From NCBI GenBank assembly GCA_020002185.1, contig CM034537.1, positions 69,680,048 through 69,744,047 of the forward strand: 64,000 nucleotides of DNA, read 5' to 3'. The translations under genes were made by a program, and so were the position numbers. Positions 28,545 to 42,400 of this stretch are shown one piece after another (position 1 is the stretch's first letter; each line of letters opens with the position of its first letter). Below the pieces are notes generated by a model that saw only the letters and a program-made list of their open reading frames with translations, made no database searches and was not told where the DNA came from. The stretch comes from Paraescarpia echinospica (Eukaryota; Annelida; Polychaeta; Sabellida; Siboglinidae).

Positions 28545-30340
28545 TTAACTTATTAATGAAGAAACAGTATATAAAACAATATATGATATGCATCCAAAGA
28601 CACGTTGCGGATTTGACGGTATTTCTTCACTGCTATTAAAATCACGTAAGCCTGTTTTGATCATATCTTTAACTTTAATCACAAACCAAATATTAACTAC
28701 GGGTATCTTTCCCGATAAACTCAAAATTGCCAATTTTTTGCCAGTGAATCAATTTATACAAATGGTGACGATACCCTATACTACAATTACAGATCAATAT
28801 CAATCTTACCTGCAATTTCAAAAGTAATGGAAACAATTATTTACAACCAGCTCGAGTCTTTTTCAAAAGAAACAAACTTATGTACAATAATCAATATGCA
28901 TTTAGAAAGGAACATTCAAATGAATTTGCCGTTCTTGAACTAATTGACAGTTAACACATAGGATATTGACAGTGATATTCTGGCCCACTGAATATTAATA
29001 GATAAGTTAGAGCTTTATGGCGTAAAAGGAGTTCAACAATTATTTAAATAACAGAAAACAATATGTACACATTGAAGAAGCCCAATCAGAAATGGTTACA
29101 ATCTCAACAGGCGTACCCCAAGGATCAATTCTAGCCCCTTTGTTGTTTATAATTTACATTAATGACTTTGCATAATCTAGTAAAACATTCAACTTTATTA
29201 TGTATGCCGATGACACGTCCCTCTCAAGTACACTAGATTATTTTGTACAATCTCAAAATAATGAAAATGTAGAATTCTTAATCAACTCAGAACTGGATAA
29301 AAATTATGAGGGCTTAAACTAAACAAATTATCTGTAAATGTAAATAAATCAAAATATATGATTTTCAAAGCAGCTAGGAGAAATAATATTAAAATGATAA
29401 ACCCACCTAATCTACTAAGGGCTAAGCTTTAATGAACAATTAAACTGGCAAAGCCACATTGACAAAATCTCAAATAGGTGCTCTAGGACTATAGGTATCC
29501 TAAATAAACTCAAACGATTGTTACCTTTGAATATAAAGATTACGTTGTACAACTCTCGTATTGTCACATCTAAACTATGGTGTAATGGCCTGGGGCTATA
29601 GATGTGCCAGAGTAAAAAACTTAAAAAAAACCGTCCGTATCACAAGTTTAAATAAATAATACTAAAAGTAGAACATATTCTAAAATTGCACGAACTAAAA
29701 CAATACCATAAATTATCACACAATAAGCTACATGTCTACCTGCAAAACTTACCATTTGTTTAAAACAACAGTATTCACAACTTCTATACACGTAGATAAA
29801 ATAAAATCCACGCAACCAGGAATCACCATTGATTTGCCAAACGAAGCCTCATATATAGTTTGTCACACACCATAAATAATGCATTTGATTTAATAATAGA
29901 TAAGATCACCTCTCACAGTTTATATGGCTTCGTAACATATACCAAGTTTCACTATTTCTATTATACAATGTGCAATTCATAATTGTTATAATATGCAATA
30001 CTTGATTGAATAAATATTACCTTATTGCTTATAAATGTCGATATAAGTGATGATTCACTAATTGTACTAGGGATTTTCATCTGTTTATATAAGGTAAATA
30101 ATGGTTGAAAATATTTCATAGGGTGGCTCTTACGACTGCGACTATAATTGGTCTTAGTAGGAGTCTCCCGTCCCTTATATGACGTAATCCTTTATTTCCA
30201 TATCTTACATTATATACCTACTACTTTGGTTATGTTTACTCATGTCGATTCGATTGCAATGTATTGTATGATCTTTTGTATTTTATAATGATTATTTGGT
30301 TGTATTATGTATTTGGGACAAATAAACATTTCCTGTTCCT
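28545..30340 (+). mobile_element. Degraded LINE, RT remnant and 3' end
   Basis: RT pieces are readable across several frames: TRCGFDGISSLLLKS (about 28,598-28,645), LTTGIFPDKLKIANF (about 28,695-28,735), [13 protein letters not shown] (about 29,095-29,135), [12 protein letters not shown] sequence and MYADDTSLSS (about 29,200-29,230), and a C-terminal WQSHIDKISNRCSRTIGIL (about 29,445-29,500). Stops and frameshifts are frequent. The 3' UTR seems to end at about 30,340 in an AATAAACATTTCCTGTTCCTG-like tail. Dead copy of another LINE family. Confidence 0.75.
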
Positions 30341-30344
30341 GTAC

Positions 30345-30710
30345 ACTCCATCGTTATGATTTGGGTAAACTCCAAACATCCATCAACAAATGTCTCATAT
30401 ATATTCTCAACATAAAATGGCAAGACAGACGACCACCATAGAGCTCACGACAAAGGTAGTCCAACACGGCATCGGGAAAGACATCAAAAACAAAACGTGG
30501 ACAAGGACTGGACACTCCCTCAGAAGAGAAACCTTAAATGTTACACGACTGGCTTTAAATGGAACAAGGAAAAAGAAAGCAAATCCCAGATAGCTAGATG
30601 AGATCCGTGGCCGAAGCAAAGAAGACAGGTGAAACCATCTGGAAAGAAAGGTGGAAAGCTGCAATCAGTCGAATGCGTTGGAGAAGTGTCATTTAGGCCC
30701 AGTGCTCTAT
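30345..30710 (+). mobile_element. LINE 3'-end fragment, RT C-terminus
   Basis: Readable in shifting frames as a W-x-GHTLRRETLNVTR-like block (about 30,500-30,545), a decayed basic block, and a final stretch at about 30,670-30,700. This is the same kind of C-terminal region as the fragment at 12,790-13,045, in plus orientation. Upstream domains are missing. Confidence 0.6.
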
Positions 30711-32395
30711 TTTTTAGACAAGAAAAATAAATATGTATGATTTGCGTATTTGATGTGAGTTGTACCTTAAATATTGGATATGTGTTGCTAGACCACACAG
30801 AGGTCTAGCAGTTGTAATCGATAATTATGTTGTTGTTCCCAATAATAAAGGCCCTGTGGCACACGACAGGTCGAATCACAGCCGGCGATCTCAATGGGAG
30901 TGGACGCAATTAATCGAAATGATTTACTCATTGATAACTCACCGTTTGTGCCGTCAGGCGGTCCTCAGTACAGATCTTATATAAACACGTCAGCATACAC
31001 ACCGACTGACACGCGAAGCGAATTATGGTGATTTACCTTACAAAAGGCACTGCTACAAATAAGCCGTATATTCAATATTATTGACGGGCGGCGACGTTTG
31101 TGCGCTAGTGGCTTTTGTATTGCGCATATGTTTGTCAGGCGGCAATGTATCATAAATATTGCGGTGATACAAACTACACAAAATGTGCACGGGGTGCTTA
31201 CAGCTTAATCATTGTTTTTTTTATAAACAATAGTTCGGATAAAATTAATCATTGATTTTATACTCACAACACGTACGATAGAGTTTAATCACATTGTGTA
31301 ATCGTATTGCTTAATCATTGCTGTTGCAGTTACATTACATGTGTAATATCAATGATATTACACTCTCTGTACAATGATATTACACTCTCTGTACAATGAT
31401 ATTACACTCTCTGTACATGTCGCTTAATAAAATTGATTTAAAATACACAGTGCATATAGCTTAGATGTATATTGTATACACGCAGTACCGCACAGCTTAA
31501 TAAGTGATTGCATAATCTTGATAACTCGAGCTTAATAATTGATTTTAAATTCGCAGGCGAATATCTCTTGGGACGTCCGTCTCAGCCAGACATGTGGAAA
31601 TGTAGCCGATTTCAAAATGTGTCTTCGTTTTTGCACCGAAGCGCCCATTCTTCAAGTAGCAATTTAATTTATTTATTCGGTTGAAATTGATCAATGACTC
31701 ATACATGTTATCTGTACTAAGATAATCTGGTTTGAAGCGCCTAGCTTTTATAAACGTCAACTTTTTCATTTATTGTCTTACGCATAAATCATAATCGATG
31801 TTTTAGTTTCTTGATTATAGGGTTCCAACGTGTACTCGTTTTTCAAGGTAGAACCACACCAATTATACTCTCATAATTATGTGCCATATTGTTAACCATT
31901 CCTCGCTTTTGCTAAGTACTGTCTCGCGGCATCCATTAAATATTTAGTAATTACATGAAGATTCTTGATGCGTGACTGTTTCGTGATGCATGTCTTCGAA
32001 TTTGTCGGTCGACGCAATTAATAGCAGGTGGTCGTTTAGCGGGTACCACTAATCGGACGGGGCGTCACGAGCGACCGCGAACGTATTGCTGCTACATTAA
32101 CAATGGGTATTTAATCCGATACTGTTCGAAAATCAGGTGGTGTCGAATCGACGCTTTGCCGCGTGCCCCGTCGACCCTGTAATCTTGTTGTGAATAGATC
32201 GAGACTTGTTCGCAAGCAGGTTAGACGGGCACAAGTTGAACTGGCGCACGGATTAACTCATGCTCCAAAGCCGGTAATTAAGGTGGCGACTGGGAAACTG
32301 CAACTGTTTGCAATAAAAGCAATAATAATTAATGAACGGCCATCCGTGTCGCAAGCTGTTTCATGTCCTAAGACAACAAACGCTGCCTGTTTGTT
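30711..32395. other. Intergenic sequence between ANKAR and the hillarin-like gene
   Basis: No supported gene. It contains a three-copy 22-bp tandem repeat at 31,351-31,416 and several loosely repeated CTTAATCATTG-like words between 31,200 and 31,550. Confidence 0.45.
31351..31416. repeat. 22-bp tandem repeat, three perfect copies
   Basis: Unit AATGATATTACACTCTCTGTAC-type, perfect at 31,351, 31,373 and 31,395. Confidence 0.92.
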
Positions 32396-32396
32396 T

Positions 32397-33090
<694 letters not shown>

Positions 33091-33094
33091 TTGT

Positions 33095-34278
33095 ATGAAC
33101 TGCCCACTGGGCCCTACCATCAATGTAGACTAATTTCGCCAGTCAGTTTCTACAAGGCTCTGTTGTTTCAGCTGTTGTTATTATTGATACTGTCGTCACA
33201 TTTAACTAGGTACACCGATGATCTGTCAGTTCAATTATGCCGCTGCCTATGGCAGAGCTACAATCCTTCCCCGCACATAGTGCACTGCACTCAGTTCGCG
33301 GTATGATTACTAACTAGATCAAACACAACATCTATTGACCACACATTACGAACCATCCGCTAATATCGCCAGTAACAATCGACCGGTTAACTTGTTATTG
33401 CCGGTTGCTGCCGGTGACCGAACGATTGGCCAGCCTCGCAACAAACGAACGCACTTACTGTTTATACTTTGTTACGTTCAACGACGAGTTATATGTCAAA
33501 TGGATGCCGAACGCTGTGACACACTGAGTACTGAGTACTTGGCGACCCACTTAGCTACTAGCTACACAGTAGCCACGCGAGGACAAGTGCTCGAAATAGT
33601 GCTACGCAGACGTCGCTGTGTGTTCTCAAGCGAATACCGTCACGCGTGAACAATCACTGCAACATGGCACCACCGGTGCCGACGTTAGTATTCGCTAGAT
33701 GGCGCCAGACTCGCGTACGCGGGACAGGTTGCATGAATTCGGATTACTTCACAACTGACGTAATTATTGAAACTTTATAAATACTGCCGCACATTGTTCG
33801 GTCGTAGCCATCAATATACACGAATACGTCATGTATGCACTGCGTGAGTGGTGGAGACTATGAAACACTGTGAGATTGTTAGAGTATAATAAATTACTGC
33901 AGGTAGACATTGTGACGGTAGGTCCACATAAACATACGCAGGTGAAGCCTGTCCCCAAATGACCTCATTGCACAGTCACGGACATACAACGGAACTGTAC
34001 ACTGGCGAGTGTCGACCGGAATCGAATACCTGTTCTCGCATTTATTCAGACTAATACCGGCAAGCCATTACAAACGTTTGTACATCAGGTTAGCGTATAC
34101 ACCCAGCTGTGTCGCGTAGCATACACCTGTCAGAGCCAGGTGTGTCGCGTTACAACGGCCCGTTGTTTATCGCCTTTCGCAATGATGGCGATAATCGGGG
34201 TATTGTAAATACCGATCTACGTCTTGAGGTATCCGTGTGGAAACGCCCACAGGCCGGCCGACTGAGAGAAAAGATAAC
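33095..34278. other. Region upstream of the hillarin-like start codon
   Basis: No coding region that I can support. It presumably contains the promoter and 5' UTR of the hillarin-like gene, but I cannot point to a specific site. Confidence 0.35.
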
Positions 34279-37200
34279 ATGGCGTTTTCCCCCGATGTCC
34301 GTGCAAGGATCGAACAATGCAAGTATAAAGATGATGATGGCGAACTTCACGACGACTTCTCGTACGACTGCGACGACGAGCCGGATGCCCCGCCGGGAGA
34401 GCCAGACCGACGGAGCGGCCCCGTCGACCGGGCAGGCGTGCTGGCAGCGATTGGCTACCGGCCTGACTCGCAGTGGCAGGCAGCCGCCGTGTCTGGTGCC
34501 GACGAAGCGTGTGAGCGGTGCGGGAGGAAGGTCTACCCGGTGGAGAGGGTCGACATCGGGGTCATCTACCACCGCGGCTGTTTCAGGTGTGTTTATAGAT
34601 ACTTGCGAAGGGTGATCTGATGAGTGAGGTAATTACCCCGACGTAATACCAGTTTTAATAGTTTATTTGTAGTTACGATGTCGACATCCTTTACCTATTA
34701 TAAATATTTTGTTGTGCGCGCGCGTACGCTTGCACACACGTACGCACTCGTGCACCATGCAAATGTAATGTTTTACTTCCAATCACTCATTGACTGTTTA
34801 ACTGAATCTATAAATCTATATGTTGTGATTAACATGTTTTTGTATGCCAGACTGGTAGTTTGCAGCAGGATGCATGTCATCATCATGCAGACTTAACCAA
34901 CATCATTGACGTGGTGGTCGCGGAGTGAGTGTCTTCTTCTTCTTCCAATACACGCCTAGCCTCAACATGCTGAGGATACAGGCGGTGCCATGGCATGGCA
35001 GGCGAACAGGACATTTTTGTTTTGTTTTTAGAGTGCAATATATAAGAACACAAATTATCGTGTAAATAAACATAAATACGTGCAGAAGAACTTGTTAACG
35101 TCTAAAACATGGGGTACTGCAAAGTCTGGATGTTGCTTTTAAACGCATACAGGCTGTTTTGATTTACAATATATTGAGGGAGGGAATTCCAAAGTCGAAT
35201 GGTACTGGGGAAAAAAGAATACAAGTGGTAGTTGCATCTGGAGTGAGGGATAAGGTAAGATAAGGAATGTTGTTTTCTAGTGACTATATTTACAGGAATA
35301 AGGTATTGGTTTGCTGGTATACCCACTAGGCCATTTGCTATCTTGTACATCATACATAGTTTTGCATCAGTTCTTCTGTCTGATAAGGATCTCCATCCTA
35401 ATGTCTGGAGCATGTCTGTTACACTGGAGGTATTGTGGTGGCGATATAAGACATATCGGGCTGCACGGCGTTGAATCATTTCTAGTTTGTTTATTTGTGT
35501 AAGGGTATATGGATCCCAGACAGTACAGCTGTTCTCCACGATGGGTCTGACAAAGGTGAAGTAGGCCTGAGTTTTTATTTGAATTGACGGAACTTTGAGA
35601 TTTCTGCGGAGGAAGCCTAGTGATCTATTTGCTTTTAGACAAATGTTATTTATGTGGGCATTCCACCGGAGATCTGAGGTTATGGTTATACCAAGATATT
35701 TTACCTGTGAAACAGTTTCTAGTGTTTGACCGTGAAGCATGTATTGATTGTTAATGACAGTTTTGTTTCTTGTTACAGGTATGACATGGCATTTTTGAAG
35801 ATTGAATTCCATGTTCCAGGTTATGGCCCATTTTCCAAGTTTGTGAAGATCTTCCTGGAGCACAGCTGTATTTGTCTTAGGCTTAAGGGCTATATACATT
35901 ATGGTGTCATCAGCAAAAAGTCTAACTGTAGATGTAATATTGTCTGGGATGTCATTTATGTAAAAGAGGAATAGACAAGGGCCAAGTACAGAGCCTTGTG
36001 GTACTCCTGATGTTACGGGTACCTCAGAGGAGGCCTCGCCCTCTATTATGACTCTTTGAGTTCTGTCTGTTAAAAATGATCGAATCCAGGAATTTGTTTT
36101 GCCTTGGATGCCATAGTGATGGAGTTTGTAAATCAGTTTTTTATGGCTGACCTTATCAAATGCTTTAGAGAAGTCCATCACTATGACATCCGTTTGCATG
36201 CCAGACTGCATATGGGTAACTAAGTCATGTATGAACTGAATAAGCTGTGTCTCACAAGATACTTGGGAGCGAAAGCCATGTTGAAGATGATAAAGAATGT
36301 TGTGTGAATGTGCATGTTTCATTATACTACTAACCAAGACATGTTCCATTAGTTTTGATGCTATGCATGTCAGGGAAATGGGCCTATAATTTGAAGCTAT
36401 GTATTTTTGACCATTCTTGAAAATAGGTGAGACATTTGCTTTTAGCCAGTCTGTGGGGACTTCTCCTGTAGCATATGACTTCTGAAAGATTAAAGTTAGC
36501 GATGGTGCAATTTCAACAGCCAATTCTTTTAGAATTCTTGGGTTGATGTTGTCTGGTCCTTGTGCTTTATACGGTTTAAGATTTTGTAGGAGTTTTAGTA
36601 CACCAGCTTCTGTAATTTCTATTTCTGGCATTTCTGGTAGTGTTGGATTGGGTAGTTTGGTTACTTGGGGAGATGGGTCATCTGTAAAGACTGATTGAAA
36701 CTGCTGATTTAGTATCTCCGCTTTGGCTTTAGGGTTTGAGTGTAGGATTCCATTTTGTTTGAGAGGCGATATCGCTGTGTGGTTTGTACGGCAGTGTTTC
36801 ATGTAAGTCCAGAATCTCTTAGCATAACCTTGTTTTTGTTGACTATCTTCAGTAGAGGTGACAATTTCATTTACATAGTTCCAGTAGGCAGTTCTCAGTT
36901 GTTGCTGTATAGTTTGTTTTAGATGTTTGTATTTTGGAGTGTGCTTGTGACATTTGTACATTCTGTCCCTTTTTTGCATAAGTTTCTTTAGTGTTGGTGT
37001 AATCCAGGGGTATCCGTCCCTACATCTAGCCATTCTGGATGGTATATACATCCCAGTACCTTTGACAATGCTATCCCGAAACATACACCACAACTTGTTT
37101 GCACTGTTTTGTTCATAGCAATTTTGAAGATTTTTGCTTACATCTTTCATATGTTTTCTAAATTTGTCCCAATCTGCCTTATTGAAAAGGGGAATATTTC

Positions 37201-39444
37201 TAGGTTTCTGTTTGTGTTTCATTGGGTTTATGTCTAGCTCTGTGTAACAACAGTCATGATCTGAGATTCCTGGTAATATCTCTGTTCGGTTGACATTGGT
37301 AGGGTTATTTGTGATCATTAAGTCTAGAGTATTTTCTCCCCTTGTTGGCTTGTCTATAATCTGGATAAGACCAAGGTCATCTAGAATGTTTCGAAATTTA
37401 TCATGAAGTAGTACGTTTTGGCAGTTTGGTTTTAACATTCCATTCTGCCAGTCCCATCCAGGAAAATTAAAATCTCCTGCAATGAATAAGTGTTGCTTTT
37501 GATTTACTCTGCCTAGAGATATTTCAAATTGTTCTATGCTGTGTTCATCATTTACGTCAGGTCTGTAGTAGGCACATATGTGAAGTAATTTACAACCAGC
37601 TATGCTAATCTTAGCCCAAATGATTTCGCAGTCTGTCTCTAATTCAAATTCCTCTTCACTAAGCAGGTCAGAATGTATTGCAATGAATACCCCTCCTCCT
37701 CTCTGTTCATCTGTTCTGTCCTTTCTATATACATTGAATTTATCTGGGAAATATTCAGAATCTAATATGCTATTGCTAAGCCAGGATTCAGTGCCAATAA
37801 TTATGTCTGGTTTGGAGCTATCAATGAGTGAAAGGAATTCTGCCTTCTTGTTTTTTAGTGATTGACAATTTAGGTTGATGATTCTCAATGGTTTTTTAGT
37901 ATTAGGAGTATGACGGTAATTGTGCTGTTTCCTTTGATTCGAAGGAGATGATGTATGTAGTGGAGGTCCTAACCCTGCTGGTGTTGTAGGGAGTTGAATG
38001 GAGTCATCATTTGATTGAGAGATGTGTTGATATATATTTTCAGAAAGTTCAATGTCGTCATAATTGAAAAGGGTACTACTGAAATTAGGCATTCCACATT
38101 TTAGGCAATTCCATGATGTGTTGGTGTTTTGCATTGTTTCATATATTGTGTCTCTGACATTTTCACATTGCGTGTGGAACCAAGTATTGCAGGAGTCGCA
38201 ACAAATTGCTTTCTGTTTCCAAGTTACTGTTTTTTGGCAAACACCACATGGGTACATGGGTGCTCTGGGGCCGGGATTTAATTCAATGTCGTTTGCCAGT
38301 ACAAGAAGATATAGCATAAAGTATGATGGGAATTTTTTGGGGTTTGCTCTGGACATCCTTGGTTTATGCAGCAAGTTGATGGACAATGCCTTGATGAGAG
38401 AAATCGATCCTGATGTGTTTACAGGAATTTCATGTGAAGTTGCATAACAGTCATTCGTACTATTTTTAATCTCTACAAATACAACCATGAGAAAAACAAC
38501 ACTCAGGTAAAACATCCTGTAAGTGTAAAACCTAGTATTTATGTTAGTCAGGAAGTGCTACAGTATGGATGGTACTGCTATGTGCTAAAGGACACACAAA
38601 AATAGTAGATAGTGTAGAAGAAAGACTTGAAATGGAAATGTAGAGTCTTCGTCCCAGGGCCTACACTGGACACACAAAGAGCAGCACCATTTACGAGGCC
38701 ATGTTAGGCAGACCCAAGCCAGGAATTTTTTTTTTTTTTTTTTTATTGTAAACTTATACTAAGACAGGAGTATAACTAATCCCTATGTTTATGTACCAGT
38801 CTCGGTGTATTTTAACCGATTTGCATGTAGATTTATGGATCATAGGTGCCTTGGTTACCAGTTGTTTACTGGGCGATAATACAGTGTCTTGATAAATAAT
38901 GTTCGTTTTAGACAGAAATGGTTTTTTTTTTTAGTATTTGTGTTGGTCACAGGACGCCAACTAATAGCACTTATCGAACACCTTACCGTAATATAAATCA
39001 AATTAAAAACAAGTAAAATAATAAGATTAATAGAGGATGATTTAAAATTTTCCTGTTCGCGCCACCAGCCTCGCTCTCGCTCATGTGTGTGCGTTTGTGT
39101 GCGTGCGAGTGTACGTGCGTTCATTAATTCGTGCGTGTGTGCGTGCGCGCATGTGTGTGTGTGTATCCAGTGTGTTTTATTCAACCTCGTGTCACCACTA
39201 CCGCTCGTGACATTAGACGAAAGTACATGTCATTATTCCCTCTGCCGCCAGGTGCCGCATTTGTAACCTGCAGCTGACGCTGAAGACGTTCCTGGCGAGC
39301 GTGGAGTTGTCTGCGGATGGCGCGAGACGCACGAGGGCCGTCTACTGCACCGTACATCTGCCGAAGCAGACCCGGGGACACATCACGGGGGAAGCCGTCG
39401 GCATCCGCTCTGCCCTCGAGGCGCAGAGACGGGCTACTGCCAAG
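34279..39444 (+). CDS. Hillarin-like exons 1-2, acidic N-terminus and LIM domain
   Basis: Exon 1 (34279-34586) gives about 75 acidic and proline-containing residues and the first LIM finger (CERCGRKVYPVERVDIG, then YHRGCFR). Exon 2 (39252-39444) completes it with CRICNLQLTLKTF and a final CTVHLPK. The zinc ligands C-x2-C, H-x2-C, C-x2-C and C-x2-H are all present, so the LIM fold should be intact. The junction splits an arginine codon (AG+G). LIM domains mediate protein binding at cytoskeletal sites. The 4.7-kb intron between them contains a complete minus-strand LINE (34,932-38,720). Confidence 0.9.
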
Positions 39445-42400
39445 GTGACGGCACTGGTTCCGACGATCCATGTCTAATTCTTTTGCGAATGAATAATGCT
39501 CGTACAGTTTTCACTACACTACATTGTTCAATGTGCAAATAATATTAAATATTATGTTGTAAATATTATATTATTTAAATTCGGTGTTTGTTTTAACTCT
39601 ACCTTGAAACAATGTATGTACACAACCTATTGTCTACAATCCATCGGGTTCTCTTTATGATCACGCTGATTGGTTGGCCGCAGTGATATCTTATCTAGAC
39701 TACTCATATTGAAATGTTAGCTTCGTACCTACTGCACCCAGCATTCTGTGTGAGTAGGTGAACTATAGAAGTTGGCCTAATGGGTCGGATTCATTTTTAT
39801 TTATGTTTTGTTTATTTCAGGGACAAAAATCTATATACGAACCTGGCTGGAATTTCAACCCTAACACTCCATGCACGGGCGAGTATGAACACGAGCAGCA
39901 ACAACAGCTCCAGGAGCAATACGAACAAGTGCAGCAGATGGAGCAGACGCGAGAGGAACAGCAACAGCTGCAGGATGAGTACCAGCAGCTGCAGCAACGA
40001 AAACAACAGCAAGAAGAACGACTGCAGCGTCTGAAGGAACAGCAACAACAGCTGCAGCACGAACAGCAAGAGCAGCAACTGCGACTGCAGCAGCAACAAG
40101 AGATGTTGCAGCAGCAAGCGCAAGAGCAGTTGCTGCAACAACGGGAGGAGGAGAAACAGCAACAAGAACGCATGAAGAAACGCCAGCAAATGCAGAAGGC
40201 GCAGCAAGAACAGCAGCAGAAACAGCTGAAGATCCAACAGCAGGAAGAACAGCTGAAGAAACAGCACGAGCTGTTGGCGTTACAGCAACAACAAATGAGG
40301 CAACAACAGCAGGAACTGTTATTGCAACAACAGAAGTTTGAAGAGCAGCAGCGTTCCCTCCAAGAGCAACGGCAGAGGTTGCAGCAACTGAGTGAAATAC
40401 AAGAACAACAGCAGATAGCGTTGCAGCAGCAGAAACAGCAGCAACTATTGCAGAAGCAACAGCAGCAACAACAGAAACAGCTTCAAGAGCAACAGCAGCA
40501 GCAACAACTTCGAGAGCAACAGCAGCAGCAACAGGAATTTGAACAGCAACAACAGAAACAGCTTCAAGAGCCACAACAGCAGCAACAACTTCGAGAGAAA
40601 CAGCAGCAACAACAATTTGAACATCATCAACAACAACAACATCAACGACAACCACAAACGAATACACCCACATCACCAAAAAGTGGAACTCTTAAAAGTT
40701 ATAAGGCAAGTATCATAATTAATCATGTCTGAAGTTAGTATGTTGTTCGGCGACAATTACACGAACGTGTATTAAATTAATGTTTTTGTTGTTGTTTTGT
40801 GATGGTATTGGACCAACATATTGTAACTTTTTTTTCTGTTGCCTTGGGTGAACTTCTCCATCTGAACTTGTGACATTATTCTCGCAGCCAGATGTGTCAT
40901 AGACACATGTGCAGCGTGCTTGGATGATCACTCTTGTGTACAAGTGTGGTAGTTACGCATTGTGCATTTCCTGTGCTTTCAATAATAAAAATATGTCTGT
41001 GTTCCGCCGGAAGGACTTTGAGAGGCATGGCGTATTCGACGCGCAGGCCGCGCTCGAAGAGAAACACAGACAGGAGGAGGACGCCCTCTATCGGCAGATA
41101 TTCGACGACAGGAAGAGTCACGTGGCGAACATGGAGCGCCGACTGGCGGCGGAGAAGGAAAAGGCTGTACGTGAGCTCCTCGTTTGGTTTGATAAACGTG
41201 GCGCGTCGGCGGAAGAACGAAAGGAAGGAATGAAAACGGTGGGTGCCTGTCTGTCTCGCTGCATTCACTTGGTTCTGTGTGATCTTTTATTTGATCACTG
41301 CATATGGCATATATCAACATTCTCCGAAATGCTGAAATTTACTATTTAATTTTTTGAGAAAAAACAATTAAGTATGTAATGTTAGCACATCTACCTCTTG
41401 TCTAGCACTCTGTGGTGCTCCTCTACGGTATAGATCATCTCTAGTACTATATACATGTACAAAGAAACGTAAAACTAAATTAACAAACCCAAAGTTAGTA
41501 TTGTATGCATGAAGATGAAGACTGTTTCGCCGTGATCGACCGGTTAACGACATAAAACAAGCTGGCGACTATTAAGACGAACGACGCAGAAATCGTCCAG
41601 TGTAACGGACTAGGTCAGTGACTGATGGCCTTGTGTCTTGTGCTACAGTTGGACGAGTACTTCAAGTCGGAACGGGAAAGGCGAGTCCAGCAACTGATGC
41701 AGCGACTGGCGGCGGAAGAGGAGGCGGCAGTCGCTCGGATGGTGGAGAAACACAGCCAGGAGATGCTGCGACTCATCTCAGACACGGTATCTTGTCAAGC
41801 CGCCATTGCTTTCAACTTTCACCAATGCCTTGTCCGTCCACTGCAGGATGTAGTCAGACCTTGACGGTTTTTCTGTCTTTGGGTGTTCTTTTCCAAAGCG
41901 CTCATACTTAGTAGGTGCTACTGGATGTGCAAATATTGTTCGGGTGATAAAGTGATACTGTTAATGTGTATTGATGATTTATATAATTATTTATGTATAT
42001 TTCATTACACACAACATGCACGGATGCATGAAGAAACGAACACAATTTGAATAGAACAACTTACCAAAGTTGTATAGCAGTTAATAACGTATTGTGTTTG
42101 ATGTTAAAGATATCATGTCTCCTTCAAAACATTTTGCTACAAACTTTATTTATCCCAAGCTATGTGAGCATGTATAGGAAATAAATAAAAATTGAATTAA
42201 ACATGTGATAGTAACATGTAGTTTTACTTGAACTTAGGAAAAGGGGTTGAAAGAAAACGACGACGGAGATGATGGTGAAGAAGGATCAACAGAGGGTGAG
42301 GAAGAAAGGAAACAAGAGTATACCAGCAGCGCCTCGACATCCAATTCCAGCAAGTCTTCTGTCGGAGACAGGGAGGACATGTTTGGAGAGTGCGACACGT

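Larger units (their letters stand above)
34932..38720 (-). mobile_element. LINE with 2A-like peptide, PHD finger, endonuclease and RT, copy 1
   Basis: A whole minus-strand element inside hillarin-like intron 1. The ORF (38,515-35,102) is followed by a 3' UTR ending in a (GAA)n tail, seen as CTTCTTCTTCTTCC at about 34,933-34,946 on the plus strand. The 5' end is not sharply defined but repeat-like sequence shared with the second copy reaches about 38,720. The protein layout places it in the CR1/L2/Crack part of the LINE tree. It is intact and may be recently active. Confidence 0.87.

Noticed and set aside
34680..34896. 72-aa ORF after hillarin-like exon 1
   Set aside because: Intronic, no similarity, and the LIM domain requires splicing to 39,252.
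39812..40679. Minus-strand ORFs rich in Leu, Val-Ala or Cys-Ser opposite the Q-rich exon
   Set aside because: CAG/CAA repeats read on the other strand; the plus strand has matching splice sites and the expected domain order. The same applies to 56,440-57,307.
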